Source: Heliocidaris tuberculata (taxonomy: Eukaryota > Echinodermata > Echinoidea > Camarodonta > Echinometridae). From it: a DNA stretch of 64,000 nt. Below, one piece after another: positions 49,625 through 60,706 of this stretch. The position numbers were made by a program, and so were the translations under genes. Location of the stretch: assembly GCA_025618425.1 (NCBI GenBank), contig CM046846.1, positions 27,720,499 to 27,784,498 on the forward strand, read 5' to 3'. Numbering within the stretch: position 1 is the stretch's first letter; every line of letters starts with the position of its first letter. The notes below the pieces were generated by a model. The model worked only from the letters and a program-made list of their open reading frames with translations. It ran no database searches and was not told the origin of the DNA.

Positions 49625-52440
49625 GTTAGTCTAGTACATGTACATCTCATAAGCAGAAAGCCACTTTAAGTATATATACAACGCCCCAAATGATATGCTA
49701 GTAAGGTACATCCAAATGTCTTGGATTCTTAAGCAGAAAGCCACTGCTTTTTTGTGTGTGTGTGTGTTGTGTTTTAATAGTATATGAAGCCCTAAAAGTG
49801 TTATATTATTCAAGTACATTCAAAGGTCTTGGACTCATGAGCAGGAAGCCACTGCTATTTTGTGTGTATTGTAAATACAATTCTATAGATCTGGGAAAAC
49901 AATTGCCAATGTTTGCCAAGAAAAGTTATAGAAACTCACTGATACTTCAGTTTATGATAAGTTAAAGCATATATACATGTAGCAGAAAGTCATTGTTGTG
50001 TTAAATAGTACAAGTACATTTGTGTGTAAAATTGCCAGTGTTTGTCAAGAACAATTGTATGCAGAAAACCACTGGTACTTCTGTGTATGCTAAGTTCAAA
50101 CTATATACAGGGGAAAATTAAGTGATTGATGTATTAGTCAGGTACATAAAGCAGAAAGCCACTGCTTTTTTGTAATTGTGTTTTAATAGTATATGAAGCC
50201 CCGAAAGTGTTATATTATTCAAGTACATTCATAGGTCTTGGACTCATGAGCAGGAAGCCACTGCTATTTTGTGTGTATTGTAAATACAATTCTATAGATC
50301 TGGGAAAACAATTGCCAATGTTTGCCAAGAAAAGTTATAGAAACTCACTGATACTTCAGTTTATGATAAGTTAAAGCATATACAGTGGAATCTCGTTATA
50401 ACGAGGTCCTTGGGACCAGAGAAATTCCCTCTTTATATCGAAACCTTGTTATATCAGGGCCAAAATACAATAGAATACAAAGAGATGGGACCAGGAAAAT
50501 CACCTTGTTATAACGAGAGTTTGTTATATCAGTGCTCTTTATAACGAGGTTCCACTGTATATATGTAGCAGAAAGTCATTGTTGTGTTAAATAGTACAAG
50601 TACATTTGTGTGTAAAATTGCCAGTGTTTGTCAAGAACAATTATATGCAGAAAACCACTGGTACTTCTGTGTATGCTAAGTTCAAACTATATACAGGGGA
50701 ACATTAAGTGATTGATGTATTAGTCAGGTACATAAAGCAGAAAGCCACTGCTTTTTTGTAATTGTGTTTTAATAGTATATGAAGCCCCGAAAGTGTTATA
50801 TTATTCAAGTACATTCATAGGTCTTGGACTCATGAGCAGGAAGCCACTGCTATTTTGTGTGTATTGTAAATACAGTTCTATAGATCTGGGAAAACAATTG
50901 CCAATGTTTGCCAAGAAAAGTTATAGAAACTCACTGATACTTCAGTTTATGATAAGTTAAAGCATATATACATGTAGCAGAAAGTCATTGTTGTGTTAAA
51001 TAGTACAAGTACATTTGTGTGTAAAATTGCCAGTGTTTGTCAAGAACAATTATATGCAGAAAACCACTGGTACTTCTGTGTATGCTAAGTCCAAACTATA
51101 TAGAGGGGAAAATTAAGTGATTGATGTATTAGTCAGGTACATAAAGCAAAAAGCCACTGCTTTTTTGTAATTGTGTTTTAATAGTATATGAAGCCCCGAA
51201 AGTGTTATATTATTCAAGTACATGTACATTCAAAGGTCTTGGACTCGATCATGAGCAGGAAGCCACTGCTATTTTATGTAAATTACAAATAATGTATAAT
51301 ACCATAGATCTGGGAGAAAACAACTGCCAGTTCTTGCCAAGAACAGTTATAAGCAGAAAACCACTGGCACCTCTGTTTATGAAAAGTTAAAGCATATACA
51401 GCAAGAAGTCATTGTTGTGTTAAATAGTACAAATACATTACATAAAGTTACATAAAGCAGAAAGCCACTGCTCTTATTTCTATGTGTATACATGTATGAA
51501 GCCCCCTACCTATTTCAAGTACATTCAAACATGTTGGATTCGTGAGCAGGAAGCCACTGCTATTTTGTGTGTATAATTGCCAGTGTTTGTCAAGAACAGT
51601 TATAAGCAGAAAATCACTGGCACTTCTGTGTAGGTTAAGTTCAAATTGTATACAGGGGAAAATTAGGTGATTGACGTATTAGTCAGGTACATAAAGCAGA
51701 AAGCCACTGCTTTTTTTTTGTGTGTGTGTGTGTTTTAATAGTATATGAAGCCCTAAAAGTGTTATATTATTCAAGTACATTCAATTGTCTTGGACTCATG
51801 AGCAGGAAGCCACTGCTATTTTGTGTGTATTGTAAATACAATTCTATAGATCTGGGAAAACAATTGCCAATGTTTGCCAAGAAAAGTTATAGACGGAAAC
51901 TCACTGATACTTCTGTTAATGATAAGTTAAAGCATATACAGCAAGAAGTCATTGTTGTGTTAAATAGTACAAGTACATAACATAAAGTTACATAAAGCAG
52001 AAAGCCACTGCTCTTATTTCTATGTGTATACATGTATGAAGCCCCCTACCTATTTCAAGTACATTCAAGCATGTTGGATTCATGAGCAGGAAGCCACTGC
52101 TATTTTGTGTGTATAATTGCCAGTGTTTGTCAAGAAGTTATAAGCAGAAAACCACTGGCACTTTTGTGTATGATAAGCTCAAATTGTATACAGGAGATAA
52201 AGTCATTGATGTATTAGTCGAGTACATTAAAGCAGAAAGCCACTGCCACATTCACAAGTAGAACGTTGAGTCCTGTTGATTTGTGTGTCTGTAAGTATAG
52301 TCCTGTCTTGGCAAGTCACTGCCATTGTTTTGTTGGTCAAGTACATTTAAGGGTCTTGCAGAAAGCCACTGCTATTTTGTGTGATTTACAACTACATATC
52401 TACATGGACTGCAGAAAACCATTTGCCATTGTTAGTATGT
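49625..52440 (+). repeat. Large higher-order tandem array of AGCAGAAAGCCACTGC units
   Basis: The short core GCAGAAAGCCACTGC or GCAGGAAGCCACTGC recurs dozens of times within a larger unit of roughly 450-600 bp (TCATGAGCAGGAAGCCACTG; CAATTGCCAATGTTTGCCAA; GCAGAAAACCACTGG). Copies starting near 49740, 50160, 50745, 51150 and 51700 are highly similar. One copy is split by the pogo-type MITE at 50383-50557. The short frames here are repeats of each other, not genes. Confidence 0.9.
50383..50557. mobile_element. pogo/Tigger-type MITE in the tandem array
   Basis: Ends CAGTGGAATCTCGTTATAAC and (inverted) CAGTGGAACCTCGTTATAAA, flanked by TA on both sides. CAGTGGAACCTCGTTATA is the well-known pogo/Tigger-type terminus. 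Inner motifs TTGTTATATCAG repeat. Confidence 0.9.
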
Positions 52441-53689
52441 TTATGAAGTACATCCATTCTTTTTTTTTTTCTTTTTTTTTTTCCTTTTTATCTTTTTAAA
52501 GTGTGTTTAGCCTCAGAACACTTTCTACTGAGAAAACTCTAGTCTGTTTTGTTTTAAATAGTAGTAAGGGCAGATCGGATTTTTAGTTCTTTTTTGGTAA
52601 TGTTAATGTCTTCCTATCTCTTTTGTAGACAAAATAGTGATTGGTTATTGAAGAACAGTAGAAGGTTTGTTTTCTTGTGAAATATAAAAAAAGTATGGCA
52701 CATCTGTTTGTCCCAAATGACATGTATAATTCATCTAATTCAGTTGAAAGGGATAAATCACTGTCCATTGTCAGTATTGTCTTACTGCAGTGTGCAGATT
52801 GCCATGTACAACTTCTATGTTTTATGTGTCTTTACAAAGAGCTCTAATAATCACGTTAATTATCAAAAAGCCCTGATACTATTAACATATATATATATAT
52901 ATTTCAAAAATCTTTGTTATTAGTGTATGTTTGTGTGTGTATTTGTGCAGCATGTTATTTTCAAAACATTTACATTTACATTTTTTTTTTCTTCCAAACA
53001 TAAATTTAAGGGTTAAATACTATTTACCATTGTCTTAGGGTGAGTGAAGTGCAAACGTGCTGAATTGAGGACTGAACTGTTGGTAATCTGATGTGTCTGT
53101 ACTGTGTGTGCAAGGAACTGACATAAAAAGTCCACGAAAAATTGTCTTACATTGAAGATATCTTACGTTGAGAGCATTACTAATATTTTCCTTCTTTCTA
53201 TTTTCATTCATATCTTTGCCTTTGTAGATCTCTTCAACTTGAACATTTCAAGAGATTTTCTCAAACAATGGACAATTGAACTGATATACAAGTTAACAGG
53301 TTGACTGATTGACATGCCAAACTGTTTTAATTGTAACTTTAAAGTTGACAACACACTCTGAAGTTGATTGCATGGAAACCTCGCAATTTGATGCCTCTTT
53401 ATCGAGCAACATGAGTGTTTGTGTTTTGTATGCATGCCTGTTATGGTTGCATATGTACGAAGCCCCCAAAAGGGGCGCTGATTCAATTTTTCAGATGGGG
53501 GGTGGGGGGGGGGGGGTAATGTAAGGCTCAGCCTGACACTGAATTATGTAAATATTTTCATGTCGGCTACATGTATTTTGCAAGACAAAACAGTTCCATC
53601 TCCTTAGGCCCAATTCAAAAATTAATCTTTGGGGCTCGAGCGTCAATAAGTAAACGTCAAGCTCGTTCTGAGAAACAATTTTTTTAAAT

Positions 53690-54970
53690 CAGAAGTGGCG
53701 CACCTGGGGCAGGGGGTACAGTGCCCCCACACTTTTAAAATGCCCCTTTCTGATAGGTACCCTTTTTACTACTGGAAGTACCCTTTTCCCCGATAAGTGC
53801 ACATTTTCCCCTTCTGATAAATGCCTCATTCTAAATCTGTTAAGTGCCCCTTTTCCCCAACAAGTGCACATTTCCCCCTTGTAATAAGTGCCTCTTTTTA
53901 AATCTGATAAGTGCCCCCACTTTACTTTTGATAAGTGCCACTTTTACTATCTAATATATGCCCTATTCCTCTTCTCACAAGTGCCCAATTTTCACCCCTT
54001 GTAATGCCCCTTTCCACCTCTCATAAGCGCACTTTCCTCATCTAATAAGAGTACCCTTATCCCTATTTCCTTCTGTTTCTTACAAAAAGTGCCATATCTA
54101 GCTTCAAGAATCAGTGCGGCTTTATGTAGCAACATGTACCTACCCATATTACTACAACTACAATGTAAGCCAGTGGAGCTGGAGGCAGAGTGCGCAATGC
54201 TCACCCCCCCCCCCCCCCCCCGCAAAGGAAATCATATTCCGCTAGCTCGAATGTGCCCGTAACTTACACAAAATAAGGTCAATATTTTCAGGAAATGTCC
54301 CAAGACTAGTAGGCCTATGAAATCAAGCAGATGGAGATACCATAATAATGTTGATATCTCCTAAAGAAAAACGACAGGGTTAATGTAAGGAATGAAAGAT
54401 CATTCGACATTTCACCCAAATTAATTCGTTGTCATTTCAATTATATCGCTCTGAATAATGCGTAACAACATGAAAAACAGAAAAAGTCTTTAAGATTTTT
54501 GCTGACTCGCACGTGCATCATTAGACAATTGCACACACAACTGCTAATTGTGGATAGGAAACTGAAGCTAAAGCAGAACCACCACCGGGGCGGCGCTACA
54601 GGGGGGCAGAGGGGGCGACCGCCCCCCCCCCTATGATTTTTCAAGTAGTGAAAAAAAAAGAAAAAAGGAGAAAAGGAGGGAGAAAAGGGAAGAAAGAAGA
54701 GAGAGGAGTATTAAAAAGAGAGGTCTTAAACATATAACTCTATATTACCCCTGTTATTTAATGGAGAAAAAGATGACGTCATCTTTAGGTCGTCTTGCCC
54801 CTCCTATCAAAATACCCTGGCGCCGCCCCTGAACCACCATAAGAAGGTGCTTGATAATAACACCAATGTCGCTTTATATGCACCCCTTGCAGGTGCCCTC
54901 AGGTGTCCTTTTTTGTTGGCACTCCCCCCCCCCCCCCCCCCCCACTTTGAAAGACACTCCACTGCCCCTG
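53690..54970. mobile_element. hAT-type MITE, inverted relative of 26116-27359
   Basis: Left end CAGAAGTGGCGCACCTGGGG matches the inverted right end of 26116-27359. The right end CACTTTGAAAGACACTCC..CCCCTG matches its inverted left end. The core is the same minisatellite in reverse (AAGTGCCCCTTTTCCCC). No clear 8-bp duplication was found. Interrupted by the small element at 54585-54831. Confidence 0.7.
54585..54831. mobile_element. Small hAT-type MITE with 8-bp duplication AACCACCA
   Basis: Left end CCGGGGCGGCGCTACAGG, right end inverted CAGGGGCGGCGCCAGGG; AACCACCA at 54577-54584 and 54832-54839. Inserted inside the 53690-54970 element, so younger than it. Confidence 0.85.
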
Positions 54971-56009
54971 GCGCAGAACTTAAAAATTAGGGGAGGAAGC
55001 AGATTTTGTAATGAAAAAAAAATTAGACGAAAATCGGACATATAACAAAATAACATGTGAATTTTTTTTAAAGACATAAATTTTCATATGAACAAAAATT
55101 AAAATCACTAGACAACTTAGTCATGAGTTTTGATGTCATTTCCTCACGACCACTCAGTGATCTCTACGTAAAAAATATTATATAGAGATCAGTGCTGGCG
55201 AAAAAACAATTATCTGTTTACTACAGGCCTATTAATAAAAATTTTACGTTTTGTCCAAGAATAGGCCTATGATTTCTTCATAAATTGAATCCAATTTTAC
55301 TCATATACTTTTGCATGGGTGTGTTAATACAGAAAAAATGAATTTCTTGATATTAACAGCATGAAAATATAAATTCCAAAAAAAAAATCAATGACTAGGA
55401 ATATGTAATATTTTGAAGGAAGTCTCACTGACTTTTTTTCCCGGATACATGTAAAAACATATTACTATAAATCGTCTATAATTAGGTTCACGTTATGAGG
55501 ATATCATATTCTGGGACATAAATTAAGGATATGGAGGAAAATAATTGACGGCATGTGATGAGGATATCGGACGTTACAAATTCATGACAAAATGGCCAGT
55601 TTGTCTAGTGATTTTCTTTGTTTTCAGTAGTTTTCAGTGTTATAAAGATTCATAATTTTCAGACTATACAGTGTCAGATAGTTTTTAGTGTTATAAGATT
55701 CATAACTTCATTTTGTTTGATTTTACTCGAACCCGGGACTCGAACAGAGTCGAACTGCTTTATTCTGTTTTGATTCGTCTCGAGACCGGACTTACCGCTG
55801 GGAAAATGAAGCGACACACACACACATATCCACACGCACGCACACACACGTCACACACACATCACACAAATGTTGAGGATTCTTCACACTAGACAAGCTA
55901 CAGCCCACTGGCTCACAATATTGTGGCAAATCAACGGGAATCGACGGATAATAATAAGGCAGCTGTGTAATTTCACAATGTCGATATAGACCTTTTTCAC
56001 GTATTATTT

Positions 56010-56226
56010 ATTACGTACGTACGTAGTATTATTACGTACGTACGTAATAAATATTACGTACGTACGTAGTAATTATTACGTACGTACGTAGTATTATCAC
56101 GTACGTACGTAATAATTATTACGTACGTACGTAGTAATTATTACGTACGTACGTAGTAATTATTACGTACGTACGTAATATTTTTTTTTTTTTACGTTGT
56201 CAATTTGGCCCTAACGGGGCTTCGTA
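56010..56226 (-). repeat. Right terminal inverted repeat with 8 palindromic units
   Basis: Eight TACGTACGTACGTA units (one starting CACG) every 21-23 bp, then a T-run, ACGTTGTCAATTTGGCCC and TAACGGGGCTTCGTA: the inverse of the left end. There are fewer units than at the left, so the arrays vary by unit number. Confidence 0.9.
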
Positions 56227-56232
56227 AATAAC
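56227..56232. repeat. Right target-site duplication AATAAC
   Basis: Matches the left flank exactly. The extended flank AATAACAGATAGTCT recurs at 56266-56280, so the pre-insertion site was itself locally repeated. Confidence 0.75.
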
Positions 56233-56282
56233 AGATAGTCTCCATAATACTGTATCTCTGACCAGAATAACAGATAGTCTGA

Positions 56283-57328
56283 GAGCCTGTCCCGAAATAG
56301 CCCGAAATAGCCCGAAATAGTCACCCCATTTTACCCATAATTTTTGACCCCTTAAACTTACTTAGAACATCTAAGTCATTGACAAAAAGGTTGTCAGCTT
56401 GAACGTAGCCGCCGGGTTTAACCCCAGAGCCCTCAAAAGAGATCCCAAAGTCGATTTCACCCCATCTCCCCCATGCATGCAGTAGAGAGTAGTATGACTG
56501 AGCTGGACATTAGTATTGTCGATCTGACAAGCCAAGCTTGCTTGGTATCTGTGTAATCAACACATGAAAAGTACATTTCAGCCTGGCAGTCACATACCAC
56601 AGATAGCTGGAAAGCTCTTCTATTATGCCTTGTCAAACAGGGGAAGAGGGACAATGGGTGTGTTTACATAATTCTGATATTTTTATAGCTACTTTTGAGA
56701 AAGTAATATATTTTTCACAATTCTAATGACTTATTAATCAAAAGACCAAATTGCACTGCAAGCAGATTATTATACTCAAAATTATGTTATGAAAGTTTGA
56801 ATTGAATTGAATAAAACAGTTTTGAGTTATCATAGTCAGAAGGTAAGAAAATGGGTTTTTTTTACACACAGAGCATTTTTTGGGGAAAAACGTTGTCAAA
56901 GGGCACCGTTGGGGTTTTACAGGGGGTCTAACACCCCCTTCCCGATGGACAATTTTGTCAAGTTTTTATATTTTTGGAATGTACATCCATAGCTCTTCCT
57001 TCTGACAAAATTTGGTCCCTGGGCTTCAAGGGGAAAATTTTTAGGGGCTGTCTGACACCCCATCCCGACGGAAATTTTTGTCATTTTTGGGGTGTTTTGT
57101 AATGTCCAGTCATACTGCTTCCTACTGACAAAGTTTGGTGCATGCATGGGGGAGATGGGGTGAAATCGACCGGACTTTGGGGTCTCTGTTGGGGGCTCTG
57201 GCGGCTAAGCCCGGCGGCTATCTTCAGGCTGACAACCTTTTTGTCAATGACTTAGATGATCTAAGTAAGTTTAAGGGGTCAAAAATTATGGGTAAAATGG
57301 GGCCGGGTGACTATTTCGGGACAGGCTC
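56283..57328. mobile_element. 1.05-kb foldback element next to the giant transposon
   Basis: The arms are ~195 bp: GAGCCTGTCCCGAAATAG at the left and CTATTTCGGGACAGGCTC at the right, continuing to CCCCATCTCCCCCATGCATG against CATGCATGGGGGAGATGGGG. The left arm has CCCGAAATAG three times, the right once. The middle has a ~110-bp direct duplication (around 56890 and 57010). Peptides read through the arms are mirror images of each other and not genes. Confidence 0.85.
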
Positions 57329-59480
57329 CTGGCCTACATGTAAGACGACAGGACAGGAAAATCTTGTCAGCATATATCGCCGAACAACATCTAGTCTATC
57401 TTCCAGAGGCAGAGAGATAGAAAGTGAAATATTACAATTACACCCATCAATTGTGACTGAACTTGTATACTTATGCAATTATGTGTTTATTTCACATTCA
57501 CAAATTCTTTTGACTTCTCCTCAAACGATATTCACCTGCTAATGGTGAAAGAGATTGTGACTGTAGTACGTACGGAAGATAGACTAACCATGGGCTGTCA
57601 GACGAGGGGATTTCCCTTTATGTACACGTATTTAGCTTGCATCATAATAATTATACACGTCAACGACGTGCCAGTGTGTTCAATAAAGATCTCTGCGGTT
57701 TGCACATATTCACGGATCTTTTGCGACATTTAAGTGGCTTTAAGTGGTTGAGGTTGACTTTGGCGATTTCCTAACTCAAATTTCACCGACATTGCTCAGC
57801 ATTTTCATTATATTTAAGGGACATTTTTCAGTGAATGCATCAAAAAATGAATTTAGTGATGATATAGTTTCCCCTTCTTTAATGTATCCGGCCGTCGTGA
57901 CAACAAGGCATTGTGTCACGGGCTCAATTAAGGCCGATTTTTATTGCTCAATTTTAAATATTTCTGAATCTTTTATGAACTTGCAGTTTACAGTTAAAGT
58001 TCCTGTTATGTAAGTTTGGAGAGAAAAAAAATCAAAATTGGGAATGGCCAAAGTGAACAGTTATAATGGAAAAACATATATATTGTGTGCCGGGGATATA
58101 AATATAATTTATATAAATATGACTTACAATCTTTGGTTTTCCCTCCTTCCGAAACCGCCTTGTGGAAAATAAATTTTCACCCCATCTCTTAATCTAGCAG
58201 TGGAGAAGTATAGGAAACACTGACTGGAATTCTAAAAACGGCATCCAATTAAGCCTTTTAAAAAAGTATACATGTAGTTATAATTATAATGAACACTCTT
58301 ACTGTTCAATATTACTAATTTTCTCACAACAGAAAAATATTGTATCAATAATTCTATGCATAACACTGACCCATACCTTTACCACAACTTTGGAGACCTT
58401 CCTGAAAATTGTTGCAGAAATCATATGGTATAAATTCAGTAAGATAACTTTGCAGTAAGATAATAAATTTTACTTACGAAACAGAATAGTTGCTCTAAAT
58501 TCCTTCTTTATCGCTCAAAAGTCTTGAAATGATTAACTTTTTGTTTTCTTATCAGTGAATGAGATTTTTCCACACTTCGTATGTAAATCAATACCATGAA
58601 GTTTAAATGGTTGTTTGTACCAAAACTTTCCAAGGCGATAGCTGGAGTGTGCATGGGGATATATGAATTAGTTGATTCCTCGAGTCTCTTTATACATATT
58701 TAAATGTTCGGAATTATGAATCTTTTTTTTTTTTTGGGGGGGGGGAGGGGCATGTCTTATTGAGACCTGTACTTCATCCGCGTAAATCAATTTCTGAAAA
58801 GCACCCTAAACGGGGATTGCAGTATATAGGAGTAGTTTTGATACCTTAAACAGGGAAACCCGTCTAACATCTCTGACTTTTATACCCTTAACGGCGATTT
58901 TATATCTCGCGTGGTATTTTACATCCTATTTGATGATTACATCATCATCATAGACCTTTTTTAGCCAAAAAGGAACCGCGTAAAAGAAATCTAACCTAAT
59001 TTGGAACACATTACCGAACTATATCCCCACCCCCCTTTCCGCAGATCTTCTTCTTATCACCTCTGAATTTGATACCCTTTTTCTTGAGCTATTTTTGATA
59101 CTCTAAACGCGTAACCCGGGTTTACGTGCCTAATGCTGTTCGTGGATAATGTAAAGGCCTCCCCCCGGGACCCTTTTTCATTTTCGGAATTATGTACCTT
59201 CGAATAACGAACTCTTGGAGTAATGTGTCAAATGCTCGGAATTATGAATTATGAACCCCTTGCTATGGGAAATTTGGTTTTATTTGGAATTATGAACCTT
59301 TAGAAAAGCGAACCTTTGGAAAAACCAAGTACCCTCTGTATAATCCACTCATTCCCTTTACAACTACACAAAAGTTCTTTAGAACACATCATACATTTCA
59401 GTTATATTTTGCACACTCTTCCTCTATCTCCTTCGCTTTTTCTCTCTTCACAATCCCTCTTTCACTTTCTCTGTATCCAA
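57329..59480. other. Intergenic, nothing recognised
   Basis: AT-rich with short unrelated frames; a T/G homopolymer junction at 58723-58746. No domain, splice chain or inverted repeat stood out. Confidence 0.5.
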
Positions 59481-59489
59481 ACATTTCCT

Positions 59490-60322
59490 AAATTTGAACA
59501 CCACCAAATTACAAAACACTATATCCATGTGCAAGAATTCGCTAGAACACAAGACCATCTTTAGGCAATAATACAGGTATTTCATTATATATTTTTCTTC
59601 TAGAATAATGTATATTGAAATAAAACATACTCTCATTTCTTTAACTCCTTGTGCCCACTTGGCATCCTTCTATTCATGAATATTCTACCCTGTACACTCT
59701 ATAAATGGATTGGTTCATTCCATCATAATGTCAAATTGTCAATGACAGATGTTGGAACTTTTAATTTTAAATTTGAACACCACCAAATTACAAAACACTA
59801 TATCCATGTGCAAGAATTCGCTAGAACACAAGACCATCTTTAGGCAATAATACAGGTATTTCATTATATATTTTTCTTCTAGAATAATGTATATTGAAAT
59901 AAAACATACTCTCATTTCTTTAACTCCTTGTGCCCACTTGGCATCCTTCTATTCATGAATATTCTACCCTGTACACTCTATAAATGGATTGGTTCATTCC
60001 ATCATAATGTCAAATTGTCAATGACAGATGTTGGAACTTTTAATTTTAAATTTGAACACCACCAAATTACAAAACACTATATCCATGTGCAAGAATTCGC
60101 TAGAACACAAGACCATCTTTAGGCAATAATACAGGTATTTCATTATATATTTTTCTTCTAGAATAATGTATATTGAAATAAAACATACTCTCATTTCTTT
60201 AACTCCTTGTGCCCACTTGGCATCCTTCTATTCATGAATATTCTACCCTGTACACTCTATAAATGGATTGGTTCATTCCATCATAATGTCAAATTGTCAA
60301 TGACAGATGTTGGAACTTTTAT
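59490..60322 (+). repeat. Three near-identical 279-bp tandem repeats
   Basis: Units start at about 59490, 59769 and 60048 (TTTGAACACCACCAAATTAC). The second and third look identical over long stretches; the third ends within TGGAACTTTTA. The repeated 64-aa frames at 59649 and 59928 are a by-product. Confidence 0.9.
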
Positions 60323-60553
60323 AGAAAACCCAATTATATTATATGATTAATGTCGTACACATGCAGTAAGACATATGCAACCAAGATCTTTGTAAAAAAT
60401 AACAATTTTGATTGCTTATTCTGACATAACCAATGTGATTTGTCATTTTGACCCAAATTCTGATGGACGAATGTCTCCCATGGGCATGAGTGAGTTGGAA
60501 TTTACCAATTCGTTTTTAGAACGATTTCAAAAACTAAAATAAAGGAAACAGTA

Positions 60554-60706
60554 CAGTAGAAACTCAGTATAATGAGGTCCTTGGGACCATCAAAATTACC
60601 TTGTTATAGCAAGAATCTTGTTATATCAGGTTAAAAAAAACAATAGAATATAAAGAGCTGGGACCAGAATATTACCTTGTTATATCAGGAATATTGTTAT
60701 ATCAGA
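60554..60706. mobile_element. Older pogo/Tigger-type MITE copy
   Basis: Begins CAGTAGAAACTCAGTATAAT with GAGGTCCTTGGGACCA as in 50383-50557. Its right end has decayed (TTGTTATATCAGACCTCATG). Confidence 0.65.

Larger units (their letters stand above)
46819..56009. other. Noncoding right arm of the giant element
   Basis: No believable gene on either strand. 46960-48060 holds two diverged copies of the GCTCACTC..GTAAAATATTGT repeat also seen at 23678-24237. The remainder is the tandem array, MITEs and homopolymers listed separately, plus a CA/CACG microsatellite at 55815-55870. Confidence 0.65.
24922..56226. mobile_element. 31.3-kb giant DNA transposon with integrase and kinase cargo
   Basis: The left end starts TACGAAGCCCCGTTAGGGCC, continues CAAATTGACAACGTA and an A-run. 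The right end is the exact inverse of this stretch. Beyond each end lies AATAAC (24916-24921 and 56227-56232), a 6-bp target duplication. Both ends continue inward with arrays of the same 14-bp palindrome. Inside are an intact two-exon DDE integrase starting next to the left array, and one large cargo gene with Ig-like and kinase domains, both on the plus strand. No polymerase, ATPase, protease or capsid-like frames were seen. Numerous MITEs are nested inside, so the unit is not brand new. Main alternative: two independent copies of a short element that happen to lie inverted; the shared outer hexamer and the terminal position of the integrase argue against it. Confidence 0.82.

Noticed and set aside
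53208..53524. Overlapping short frames near 53.3 kb
   Set aside because: Neither has family resemblance; the plus-strand one runs into a G homopolymer.
24922..56226. Polinton/Maverick identity for the giant element
   Set aside because: A 6-bp duplication fits, but the termini do not start AG and there is no polymerase B, packaging ATPase, protease or capsid frame.
57135..57542. 135-aa frame right of the giant element
   Set aside because: Most of it lies in one arm of the 56283-57328 foldback, with the mirror sequence in the other arm and no known domain.
59649..60122. Duplicated 64-aa gene
   Set aside because: The two identical frames come from the 279-bp tandem repeat; there is no start context, domain or conserved partner.
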